Below are positions 41,268 through 48,239 of a DNA stretch of 64,000 bases, one piece after another. Positions within the stretch are counted from its first letter, which is position 1, and every line of letters starts with the position of its first letter. The stretch is from Chryseobacterium vaccae. GTDB taxonomy: Bacteria; Bacteroidota; Bacteroidia; Flavobacteriales; Weeksellaceae. The stretch covers positions 3,224,001-3,288,000 of the forward strand of contig NZ_VSWH01000001.1 of NCBI RefSeq assembly GCF_009602705.1, written 5' to 3'. Below the pieces are notes generated by a model. That model made no database searches and was not told the origin of the DNA. It saw only the letters and a list, made by a program, of their open reading frames with translations. The translations under genes and the position numbers were made by a program.

Positions 41268-43055
41268 TTAAAATTTGTTTTTAAAATCATTAAACGGAAC
41301 TTCGTAGAAGCATCTTTTCCCATCCGGTAAAAATTCCGGGAAACCTAATGCTGTAAAGTCTTTAATCACCTGTTCCGCATCTTTTTTATAAATAAAATCG
41401 AATCTTGATTTCGACTGCATTTTGCTCCATTGGTTATGATAATAATGCATGAACTCTTCTTCTGTTTTATATTCCAGGATCTCAAACAGGTTTTCGAGGA
41501 ACTTCATCGCCTGTGTTTCTTTCAGCCCTTCCGGAAGTGAATCTATTCTGAGTACACTTTCATGGGCAATTTTCATTTCGAACCCCAGTTCCGGAAGATA
41601 TTTTTTGAAAGCATTATATTTTGTCTTCTCTATTTCATTCATATGATACTCCAGAGAAAACAGCAGCGCATGACTGTTTGTATTTGATTTTCTGGTGGAT
41701 TTGTTATTTTCCGAAACCAGCAGTCTGTGCATTCTTCCCAGATCCAGCATCAGCGTCACATCTCCTTTATTGAACAGCCAATACCCGTTCGGAAGCCTCA
41801 TCAGGTCTTCATCAAAATCTTCATCTTCAAACAAATTGATCTTAGAAGGTTCTGCAGTGATATTCTGATGATACATTTCCGTAAGATTCTGAATTTCTTC
41901 CGGCTGTACATTTCTTTCTTCCAGAAACGGATTATAATCTTTATCAACAATAATTTCAGGCATCTTGATCATTCCCCCGCCTCCACCATTGCCTTTGCTT
42001 GGGATAGGTTTGTTCATCATTTCATCCAGCTCCGGATCTCTGTCGAAATCAAGACTTGGAGAAACGTTATAAATTCCCAAAGATCTTTTAATGGTTGAAC
42101 GCAGTAAAGCAAAAATAAGGTGTTCATCCTCAAATTTCACTTCTGTTTTCTGCGGATGAATATTCACATCTATTTTCCCCGGATCCAGTTCCAAATAAAG
42201 GAAAAAAGAAGGAACGTAGCCTGGTAACAGCAATCCTTCAAAAGCTTCCTGAACCGCTTTGTTAAAGTATGGGCTTTTGAAATACCTTCCGTTAACGAAA
42301 AGAAACTGTTCGCCCCGGTTTTTTTTAGCACCCTCCGGTTTTGCAACAAATCCGTGAAGCTGGCACCAAACGATATCTTCTTTAATAGGGACAAGCTGTG
42401 GCTGAAGTTTTCTTCCGAACACATCAACGATACGCTGCATCTGGCTTCCTTTTCTCAGTCTGAAAACGGCTTCATCATCATGGAAAAGAGAGAATTCCAG
42501 GTTTTCATGAGCCAATGCCACACGCTGGAACTCATCAATCACATGACGGAATTCAACATTATTATTTTTAAGGAATTTTCTTCTTGCCGGAACGTTATAA
42601 AACAGGTTTTTCACCATAAAGTTGGAGCCGTCTGCGGTCTGCACCGGGTCCTGAAACTGGAAAACACCTCCTTCAATGTAGATATTGGTTCCGATTTTGG
42701 CATCATTCTGTTTGGTTTTCAGTTCAACCTGAGATACCGCAGCAATAGAAGCCAATGCTTCCCCTCTGAAACCTTTGGTAGCGATCTTAAAGATATCTTC
42801 TGTTCCTTTGATTTTGGAGGTGGCATGTCTTTCAAACGCCATTCTGGCATCTGTCTCAGACATTCCTTTTCCGTCATCAACTACCTGGATCAGGTTCTTG
42901 CCGGCATCTCTTACGATCAACTCTATTTTAGTTGCTCCAGCATCAATAGCATTTTCCAAAAGTTCTTTCACTATGGATGCAGGTCTCTGCACCACTTCCC
43001 CTGCCGCAATTTGGTTCGCTACATGATCCGGTAAAAGCTGAATAATATCTGACAT
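41268..43055 (-). CDS. mutL: DNA mismatch repair protein MutL, apparently without endonuclease motifs
   Basis: The start gives 595 residues (MSDIIQLLPDHVANQIAAGEV); an ATG 15 bp upstream sits at the inferred transcription start. The N-terminal GHKL ATPase is complete: ELLENAIDAGAT, VVDDGKGM, ATSKI, TKGFRGEALASIAAV and a transducer region with LFVNGRYFKSP and DVNIHPQKTEV. The C-terminal dimerisation domain is present, but where most MutL proteins have the metal-binding DQHA(x)2E(x)4E, this one reads MLDLGRMHRLLV. The later zinc-site CPHGRP-type motif is also missing (SRFDFIYKKDAEQ... FLPDGKRCFYEVPF). Nicking activity therefore looks lost. It acts with MutS in mismatch repair. Confidence 0.93.
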   Translation of the reverse strand: MSDIIQLLPDHVANQIAAGEVVQRPASIVKELLENAIDAGATKIELIVRDAGKNLIQVVDDGKGMSETDARMAFERHATSKIKGTEDIFKIATKGFRGEALASIAAVSQVELKTKQNDAKIGTNIYIEGGVFQFQDPVQTADGSNFMVKNLFYNVPARRKFLKNNNVEFRHVIDEFQRVALAHENLEFSLFHDDEAVFRLRKGSQMQRIVDVFGRKLQPQLVPIKEDIVWCQLHGFVAKPEGAKKNRGEQFLFVNGRYFKSPYFNKAVQEAFEGLLLPGYVPSFFLYLELDPGKIDVNIHPQKTEVKFEDEHLIFALLRSTIKRSLGIYNVSPSLDFDRDPELDEMMNKPIPSKGNGGGGGMIKMPEIIVDKDYNPFLEERNVQPEEIQNLTEMYHQNITAEPSKINLFEDEDFDEDLMRLPNGYWLFNKGDVTLMLDLGRMHRLLVSENNKSTRKSNTNSHALLFSLEYHMNEIEKTKYNAFKKYLPELGFEMKIAHESVLRIDSLPEGLKETQAMKFLENLFEILEYKTEEEFMHYYHNQWSKMQSKSRFDFIYKKDAEQVIKDFTALGFPEFLPDGKRCFYEVPFNDFKNKF

Positions 43056-43074
43056 AAAACGTGTAATCAACTTA

Positions 43075-43082
43075 CAAAAATA
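43075..43082 (-). promoter_or_regulatory. -7 box of mutL
   Basis: TATTTTTG on the minus strand fits TAnnTTTG. RNA would start near 43068, about 13 nt before the ATG at 43055. Confidence 0.45.
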
Positions 43083-43199
43083 GTCAATGAAATCGGGAAT
43101 TAAAAGATTAAAGCCGTGAATTACTATTTAAATTATCAACAAATCAACAATCCTGCCGGAAATGCCGCTGGCAGAAAACCTTTGACAGTCTGTCTTCAT

Positions 43200-43244
43200 T
43201 AAAAAAGAACAGTCCTCTGATTGCTCATAACAAACAGAGGACTG
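43200..43244 (-). terminator. Terminator of the DUF1275 gene
   Basis: CAGTCCTCTG (43210-43219) and CAGAGGACTG (43235-43244) are perfect complements. On the minus strand TTCTTTTTT follows. Confidence 0.75.
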
Positions 43245-43293
43245 ATTCACAGCTAGTTTACACAAAAAATAATACTGATATTTACTTTATAAT

Positions 43294-44121
43294 TTAGTCT
43301 TCAAAGACAAGCTTTCTTTTTTCCTTTCTGTTAGGAATTCCGTGAATTTTGTCATACAGATAGGCCAAAATGTTCGGTTTTTTATAAATTCTGCTGTATC
43401 GGTATCTCGTATTGAAGTGTCTTACATGAATTTTGTAAGCATCATATCCGATGACGATCAGAAGACAGACACTGATGACATAAAACACTCTAAACTCGAG
43501 GTAATAATAGGTCAGTCCTGAGAATACCGCTCCTAAAACATAGGCCGCCATAATACTCATCAACAGTTTTGCCCTTCCGATCAGTTCTCCGTTTTTACGG
43601 TATTTTTTCTGGGTAAACATGGAGAGTAAAATTCCAAGGTCGGTAGTGGTTCCCGTAAGATGGGTTGTTTTTACCGAGAAATTGGAAATACTTGCTGTGA
43701 GACCATTTTGAAGTCCCGTGGCAAAAAGCATCAGTGCGACCAGATATTCTGTTTCTTCCAGTGTTTTCTGATAATACAGCTGGCCGTATACTCCTACGAA
43801 CAAAAGACATATAATCTCTAGTACGATTGGCATTGCATGAGCAAAATATTTACTTTTTTTATTAAAGTTGATGACGATGAAGTTGGACAGGAAACTTCCA
43901 AAGAAGAATAAGAAGATCCACCCTCCTACTACTGCTACCTGCGTCCAGTTGGCTTTACTGATCTCTGCCGCTAAAATGGCGTAATGTCCCGTTACGTTAG
44001 ACGTAAATGAGAGGAAAATCAATAGAGAAGCTATATTTATAGTACCTGCAGTGAATGCAGTCAGCGTTCCCAATCTGATGTTGTCTCCCAACGTTCTGCT
44101 GTTACTATAATTTCTTAACAT
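43294..44121 (-). CDS. DUF1275 (YoaK) family membrane protein
   Basis: The 275-residue protein has six or seven hydrophobic helices. Family features are TAFTAGTINIASLLIFL, SNVTGHYAILA and the LQNGLTASISNFSVKTTHLTGTTTDLG segment, the most conserved part of DUF1275 proteins. It probably transports or senses a small molecule, but the function is not known. It lies 31 bp after the UspA-like gene and 172 bp before a terminator. It is cotranscribed with the UspA-like gene and may be controlled by the OmpR-type regulator upstream. Confidence 0.85.
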   Translation of the reverse strand: MLRNYSNSRTLGDNIRLGTLTAFTAGTINIASLLIFLSFTSNVTGHYAILAAEISKANWTQVAVVGGWIFLFFFGSFLSNFIVINFNKKSKYFAHAMPIVLEIICLLFVGVYGQLYYQKTLEETEYLVALMLFATGLQNGLTASISNFSVKTTHLTGTTTDLGILLSMFTQKKYRKNGELIGRAKLLMSIMAAYVLGAVFSGLTYYYLEFRVFYVISVCLLIVIGYDAYKIHVRHFNTRYRYSRIYKKPNILAYLYDKIHGIPNRKEKRKLVFED

Positions 44122-44152
44122 TTTTTCTTTTTTTAAATCGTGGGTTTATTTT

Positions 44153-44647
44153 TTAGGCTTCAACAAAGATCTCAGCCAGTCTTCCTCTTTCCGGAAGCCT
44201 TTCAGGAACTTCTACTTTAACTTCCTGAGACTGCAGTTCTTTACATTTTTTGATATAAGGAATAAGGTCGAATTTTCCTTTTCCTTTACTTTTAATAGAT
44301 GGAGAATAGTAAGCCTCCTCAATATTCTCTGCTTTCACATATTGGTTGAATGTTCTCTGGAAGCTTCCCGTGAAAATATCACAGACGATCTTATCGACTA
44401 AATGCGGGTATTTATTCCTGATGATACCGTAGGCGTCACAAAATTCTTCCGGTCTTATCTTACTGAATATGGTACTCTTGGTATTGAATAAAAGATCCCT
44501 GATAGAATCTCCCTGGTCATATCCTGAAACAAGAAGTATTTTATACTGATTCTGATCTTCCTGTGAATCTTTCTCTTTCAGTACTTTTTTCAATATGTTT
44601 AAAGACTCAAGAGAGTAATCTGTTGCAATTAAAATTGTTTTAGCCAT
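44153..44647 (-). CDS. UspA-like stress protein
   Basis: From the ATG at 44647 (MAKTILIATDYSLESLNILKKVL) the protein has 164 residues; an upstream ATG at 44692 lies before the inferred transcription start. The N-terminus fits a universal-stress-protein alpha/beta fold (TILIATDYS ... LLVSGYDQGDS), while the C-terminal part (FDAYGIIRNKYPHLVDKI, SIKSKGKGKFDLIP) is unfamiliar and lacks the G-2x-G-9x-G ATP motif, so the match is partial. It lies downstream of a two-component operon and behind phased TAATC repeats. Stress-related function is inferred. Confidence 0.75.
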   Translation of the reverse strand: MAKTILIATDYSLESLNILKKVLKEKDSQEDQNQYKILLVSGYDQGDSIRDLLFNTKSTIFSKIRPEEFCDAYGIIRNKYPHLVDKIVCDIFTGSFQRTFNQYVKAENIEEAYYSPSIKSKGKGKFDLIPYIKKCKELQSQEVKVEVPERLPERGRLAEIFVEA

Positions 44648-44689
44648 GTTCTTTATGATTTTGTTTTGTGTTGATCTTTTTTGATGATA

Positions 44690-44769
44690 CAAAACTAGAA
44701 CGGCCAGATTAGAAGATCTTTGGAATGGAATTAAAATGTGATTAAAGAGATTAAAATGAGATTAGAAAA
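44690..44769 (-). promoter_or_regulatory. OmpR-type phased repeats and -7 box of the UspA-like gene
   Basis: On the minus strand TAATC or TAATT occurs four times at 11-, 9- and 11-nt steps (44769-44730); on the plus strand this reads as two copies of ATTAAAATG-N-GATTA 20 nt apart. TAGTTTTG (minus strand, 44697-44690) fits TAnnTTTG without a -33 TTG, as expected for an activated promoter. The adjacent OmpR-family regulator is the likely binder. Confidence 0.5.
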
Positions 44770-44771
44770 TT

Positions 44772-44787
44772 GTTAACGGGAGTTAAC
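44772..44787. repeat. Inverted repeat GTTAAC-GGGA-GTTAAC
   Basis: The two GTTAAC arms (44772-44777, 44782-44787) are self-complementary, next to the phased repeats. It could be part of the same regulatory site, or a weak terminator for the kinase gene upstream. Confidence 0.4.
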
Positions 44788-44921
44788 ATGGCGGAAAAGG
44801 AGACGGTATTATTATTGAAAATCAACTACTAAGATTTATGCACCAATAAGAAATAAAGGAGCTGTTTCTACATCTAAAATTATAAATACGCTTTAAAGAA
44901 ATCAAAGAGGCACTTTGAAAT

Positions 44922-46322
44922 TTACCCTTCCGGATACATGCTGTAAAAATTCGGGAAGCGCATCTGTACGGTGGTTCCGTGGTTTTCGTGAGAACTTACG
45001 ATCAGTTCTCCCTGATGCATTCTTACGATATTTCTGGCCAGAGGAAGCCCGATTCCATAACCTTCATAGTTTTTGGTATTGGAAGCTCTGAAAAACGGAT
45101 CGTAAATCTTATTCATTTCCTCTTCAGGAATTCCGATCCCGTTGTCTTTTACGATAATGTATACATCGGTATCTGTAGCTCCAAGCGATACTTTCACCTG
45201 CTGGAAATTGGAATATTTACAGCCGTTACTGATGATATTGGCTACCGCGAGGTGTAAAAGCTGTTCGTTGCCCTGCACTTTCAGTTTTTTAGGATTATCA
45301 GGAAGCATACTGATATCCAGATAGATATTATTTCTTGAGTCTATTTTCCTTAGTGTTTCGATAACATCCCATAGCAGCTGATCAATTCTTACCTTATCCA
45401 TTTTCTGGATCTTACCGTCAAAACCGGTTTGTGCAATCATTAATAGTGCTTTGATCTTTCTGTCCAGCTTTTCAGCTTCATCCAGAATGATTTCAAGGGT
45501 TTCTTTGTATTCTTCTGCTGTTCTGCTGATGGAGAGCGCAACATCTGCTTCGCCCATAATTGAGGTAAGCGGTGTTCTTAGTTCATGGGAAACATTTCCG
45601 ATCAGGTGATTCTGGGTTTCAAAGGAGGTTTCAATGCGGTTGAGCATTCCGTTAAAGGTATCCACCAGCTCATTCAGCTCCTTATTATCAGGCTGTGCCT
45701 CCAATCTCAGGTGAAGATTTTCAGAACTGATCTCCTTTACTTTTCCTGTAATTTTCAGGATCGGCTTAAATAAGGTTTTAGACAGATAAAAAGAGAAGAT
45801 CATACTGAAAAACAGGGACAGTACAATACAGGTAATCAGTGTTCTTTTTAAAAACCCGAGGTAATAAATAACATAGTGGTTTTTAGCTGAAGCAATGGCA
45901 ATGTAATCTTTATCATCATACCTGAAAGTCTGGCCTATGTAGTAAAACTCTTCATCGTTATAATTGGCTTCTCCTTTTTTTACGATGTTTTTGAAAAAAG
46001 AATCCGGGATATGTACCTCCTTAGAGATCTTTGTGAAATTGGAATCCGAAGGAACAGCAAAAACATAATCCCTTTCCATGGGAAGTTCTTCGTCATTCAG
46101 GCTGTTGAGAATATAGTTTTCCGGAAGATCAAGGTGGTCTTTACTTTTTTCGATCTGTACAATAGTAGCCGTACGAATCTTCAGCAACTCATAAAACCTC
46201 TGATGTGAAAAGTTGACGATTGAAAAGTAAACCAAACCGCTGAACAGCAAGATGATGGCCGTAAAAACCAACATCAGAAGCACCATCGTTTTGGTCTGAT
46301 TTGTGACAACTTTATTAAACAT
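44922..46322 (-). CDS. OmpR-type sensor histidine kinase
   Basis: The 466-residue protein has helix 1 (about 13-35), a periplasmic sensor region (about 40-155), helix 2 (about 158-180), a HAMP domain, HisKA with phosphoacceptor His246 in GNVSHELRTPL, and an ATP-binding domain with N-box HLAVANIISNGCKYS, DNGIGIP, and GYGIGLPLARNIV. It is a classical EnvZ/RprX-type kinase and partners the response regulator encoded 3 bp upstream. The signal is unknown. The order regulator then kinase matches rprY-rprX pairs of Bacteroidota. Confidence 0.93.
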   Translation of the reverse strand: MFNKVVTNQTKTMVLLMLVFTAIILLFSGLVYFSIVNFSHQRFYELLKIRTATIVQIEKSKDHLDLPENYILNSLNDEELPMERDYVFAVPSDSNFTKISKEVHIPDSFFKNIVKKGEANYNDEEFYYIGQTFRYDDKDYIAIASAKNHYVIYYLGFLKRTLITCIVLSLFFSMIFSFYLSKTLFKPILKITGKVKEISSENLHLRLEAQPDNKELNELVDTFNGMLNRIETSFETQNHLIGNVSHELRTPLTSIMGEADVALSISRTAEEYKETLEIILDEAEKLDRKIKALLMIAQTGFDGKIQKMDKVRIDQLLWDVIETLRKIDSRNNIYLDISMLPDNPKKLKVQGNEQLLHLAVANIISNGCKYSNFQQVKVSLGATDTDVYIIVKDNGIGIPEEEMNKIYDPFFRASNTKNYEGYGIGLPLARNIVRMHQGELIVSSHENHGTTVQMRFPNFYSMYPEG

Positions 46323-46325
46323 TCA

Positions 46326-47033
46326 TTAAGGCTTTTTCAAAACATATCCCATTCCTATTACCGTATGGATCAGCTTATTATCCTCGTGACTATCCAGTTT
46401 TTTTCTTAAATAATTCACGTAAACATCCACAACATTGGTTCCCAGTTCATAATTAACACCCCAGACGGCATCCAGAATTTCTGCTCTGGAAATCACTTTT
46501 TCAGGATTGTTCAGAAAATACAGCAGCAGCTTATACTCTGTAGAAGTCAGTGAAATATCTTCTCCTGCACGGGTTACTTTTTTAGTATAATCATTAACGA
46601 CAAGATCAGAAAACTGAAATACATACTCATTATCAGGTTCCGGTTCTGCTACTTCCTGCGGCACATGATTATGACTTCGTCTTAAAAGAGATTTTACACG
46701 CGCTACCAGCTCTATGAATTTGAAAGGTTTCACCAGATAATCATCTCCTCCGCTTTCCAGACCCAGAACGATATTTTCTGAGGTTCCCAATGCCGTTAAG
46801 AATAAAATAGGAACACTCTGATTGGTTTTTCTTATTTCTTTGCATACATCCAGACCATTCATTTCCGGAAGCATAATATCCAGGATAACCAGATCAAAAT
46901 CATTAGCCTGTACCAGCTGTACACCTGTACGCCCGTCAAAAGCAACAGAAACTTCGTATCCGTTTTCCTGAAGTCCCTTTTTTATAAAAGATACTACACT
47001 GGTTTCGTCCTCGATGAGAATAATCTTTTTCAT
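46326..47033 (-). CDS. OmpR-family response regulator
   Basis: From the ATG at 47033 (MKKIILIEDETSVVSF) it has 235 residues; an ATG six codons upstream overlaps the -7 box. The receiver domain carries Glu8/Asp9, phosphorylation site Asp52 in VILDIMLPEMNG, Thr at LFLTALG and Lys in YLVKPFKFIEL. A winged-helix DNA-binding domain follows (about 135-235: TSTEYKLLLYFLNNPEKVISRAEIL, VYVNYLRKKLD, VIGMGYVLKKP). It would regulate genes by binding direct repeats; a matching site lies before the UspA-like gene. It is upstream of and cotranscribed with its kinase. Confidence 0.94.
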   Translation of the reverse strand: MKKIILIEDETSVVSFIKKGLQENGYEVSVAFDGRTGVQLVQANDFDLVILDIMLPEMNGLDVCKEIRKTNQSVPILFLTALGTSENIVLGLESGGDDYLVKPFKFIELVARVKSLLRRSHNHVPQEVAEPEPDNEYVFQFSDLVVNDYTKKVTRAGEDISLTSTEYKLLLYFLNNPEKVISRAEILDAVWGVNYELGTNVVDVYVNYLRKKLDSHEDNKLIHTVIGMGYVLKKP

Positions 47034-47050
47034 TGAAATAAGGAATTCCA

Positions 47051-47058
47051 CAAAAATA
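47051..47058 (-). promoter_or_regulatory. -7 box of the OmpR-type operon
   Basis: TATTTTTG on the minus strand fits TAnnTTTG. RNA would start near 47044, about 11 nt before the ATG at 47033. Confidence 0.45.
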
Positions 47059-47190
47059 GGAAAATTTTTTCTGGAGACCGGGAGCCAAACAACAAGAAAG
47101 TTAAGATTCCGGTTTTAAAGCAACCTCCGATTGAATAATAATTTTGAGTGAATTGATCATCTCCTCCACACAATCTATACAGAATAATAT

Positions 47191-47198
47191 TACCTTTG
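47191..47198 (+). promoter_or_regulatory. -7 box of the XRE-cupin regulator
   Basis: TACCTTTG fits TAnnTTTG. RNA would start near 47205, about 40 nt before the ATG at 47247. No -33 TTG is found at the usual distance. Confidence 0.4.
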
Positions 47199-47246
47199 TC
47201 TTCCATCTTATGGTGAAAAAAATAATTCAGGTTAAATGATAATAGT

Positions 47247-47816
47247 ATGAATGACTTTTTAATAGGTATCGGTAAGCGATTAAAGGATATTAGAAAAAAG
47301 AATAATTTAACCATCAATGAACTGGCCTTTAAAGCCAATGTGAGCAACGGCCTTGTTTCCCGGATTGAAAACGGAAGAACAATTCCCTCTCTTCCTGTTT
47401 TACTTGACCTGATTCAATCTCTGGAAATTGATGCCAGCTATTTCTTTGAAGGTGTAGAGAAAAGATCTCATGCTAAATTCATTTATGTTCCCAAAGAAAG
47501 CCAGCAGGTCATAGAAAAAGAAGTTGAAGCTGAAGGCTTCAGATATATGCACATTTTCAGTAAAAGCCTTCATTCTTTAGGTTTTGAAGCTGTGCTACTA
47601 ACTCTTGAACCTCATTCCAAAAGGGAAAAAGTGATTACCGATGCCTGGGAATTCAAATATATTCTGAAAGGAGAGGTAAAATATATCATTGATAATGAAG
47701 AAATTATTTTAAAAGAAGGAGATTCTTTATATTTCAACGGTAAATTCCCGCATGTTCCGGTAAGCATCAGTAATGAAAGCTGTGTAATGCTTGTTCTCTA
47801 CTTCTATACTGCTTAA
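47247..47816 (+). CDS. XRE-family regulator with C-terminal cupin sensor domain
   Basis: The 189-residue protein has a helix-turn-helix of the Xre/434-Cro type (about 8-62: IGKRLKDIRKKNNLTINELAFKANVSNGLVSRIENGR) and a C-terminal cupin (about 115-189: EAVLLTLEPHSKREKVITDAWEFKYILKGEVKYII ... GDSLYFNGKFPHVPVS). Such HTH-cupin regulators bind a small ligand in the cupin. It is the first gene of the phosphonate-type locus. A 25-bp perfect palindrome lies between it and the TonB receptor gene and similar sites stand before the secreted enzyme at 54475, so it is the natural candidate to bind them. Confidence 0.9.
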   Translation: MNDFLIGIGKRLKDIRKKNNLTINELAFKANVSNGLVSRIENGRTIPSLPVLLDLIQSLEIDASYFFEGVEKRSHAKFIYVPKESQQVIEKEVEAEGFRYMHIFSKSLHSLGFEAVLLTLEPHSKREKVITDAWEFKYILKGEVKYIIDNEEIILKEGDSLYFNGKFPHVPVSISNESCVMLVLYFYTA

Positions 47817-47935
47817 TAAAAGTAAACTTTCTCTCAGCGTTTGATATTGATCCTACATAAATTCTGTTAACTTCTTCAGGCAGAATTACATTTTTATATT
47901 CACTTTCTTTAGAAATCCAGCCAATCATTTTTACA

Positions 47936-47960
47936 AAAAGTTTACTATTTGTAAACTTTT
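47936..47960. promoter_or_regulatory. Perfect palindromic operator (site 1) of the phosphonate-type locus
   Basis: AAAAGTTTAC (47936-47945) and GTAAACTTTT (47951-47960) are perfect inverted 10-mers around TATTT. The core TTTAC-TATTT-GTAAA recurs at 54391 and 54432. It lies about 280 bp before the TonB receptor start and 120 bp after the XRE-cupin stop, in a 423-bp gap that is AT-rich and holds no gene. A half site is at 47819-47831. Confidence 0.6.
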
Positions 47961-48239
47961 GAAATCCTGATTTTATTCAAAATGAACTTTATATTAACAA
48001 AAAAATGAATTTCTTCTAAAAACGAAAGTCTTTCAACCAATCTATCAACAAGTCCAAAACATCTTAATATAAAGGTATTTAAAATAAATTTCTAATTCTT
48101 ATCTCACTTTTACAATACTTTTTCAGGTAAAATAGAAGTAACAAACGGCCTGAATTTATTAAACAATACTTAACATAAAATATTTATATATATTAAAATT
48201 ATTAGCGTGATTTGCATGAAAAATTTAATATATGTAAAA

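Noticed and set aside
42354..43034. Plus-strand open frames of 226 and 83 codons overlapping mutL
   Set aside because: They are antisense to the conserved MutL ATPase domain, lack any recognisable motif and arise from the codon pattern of the real gene.
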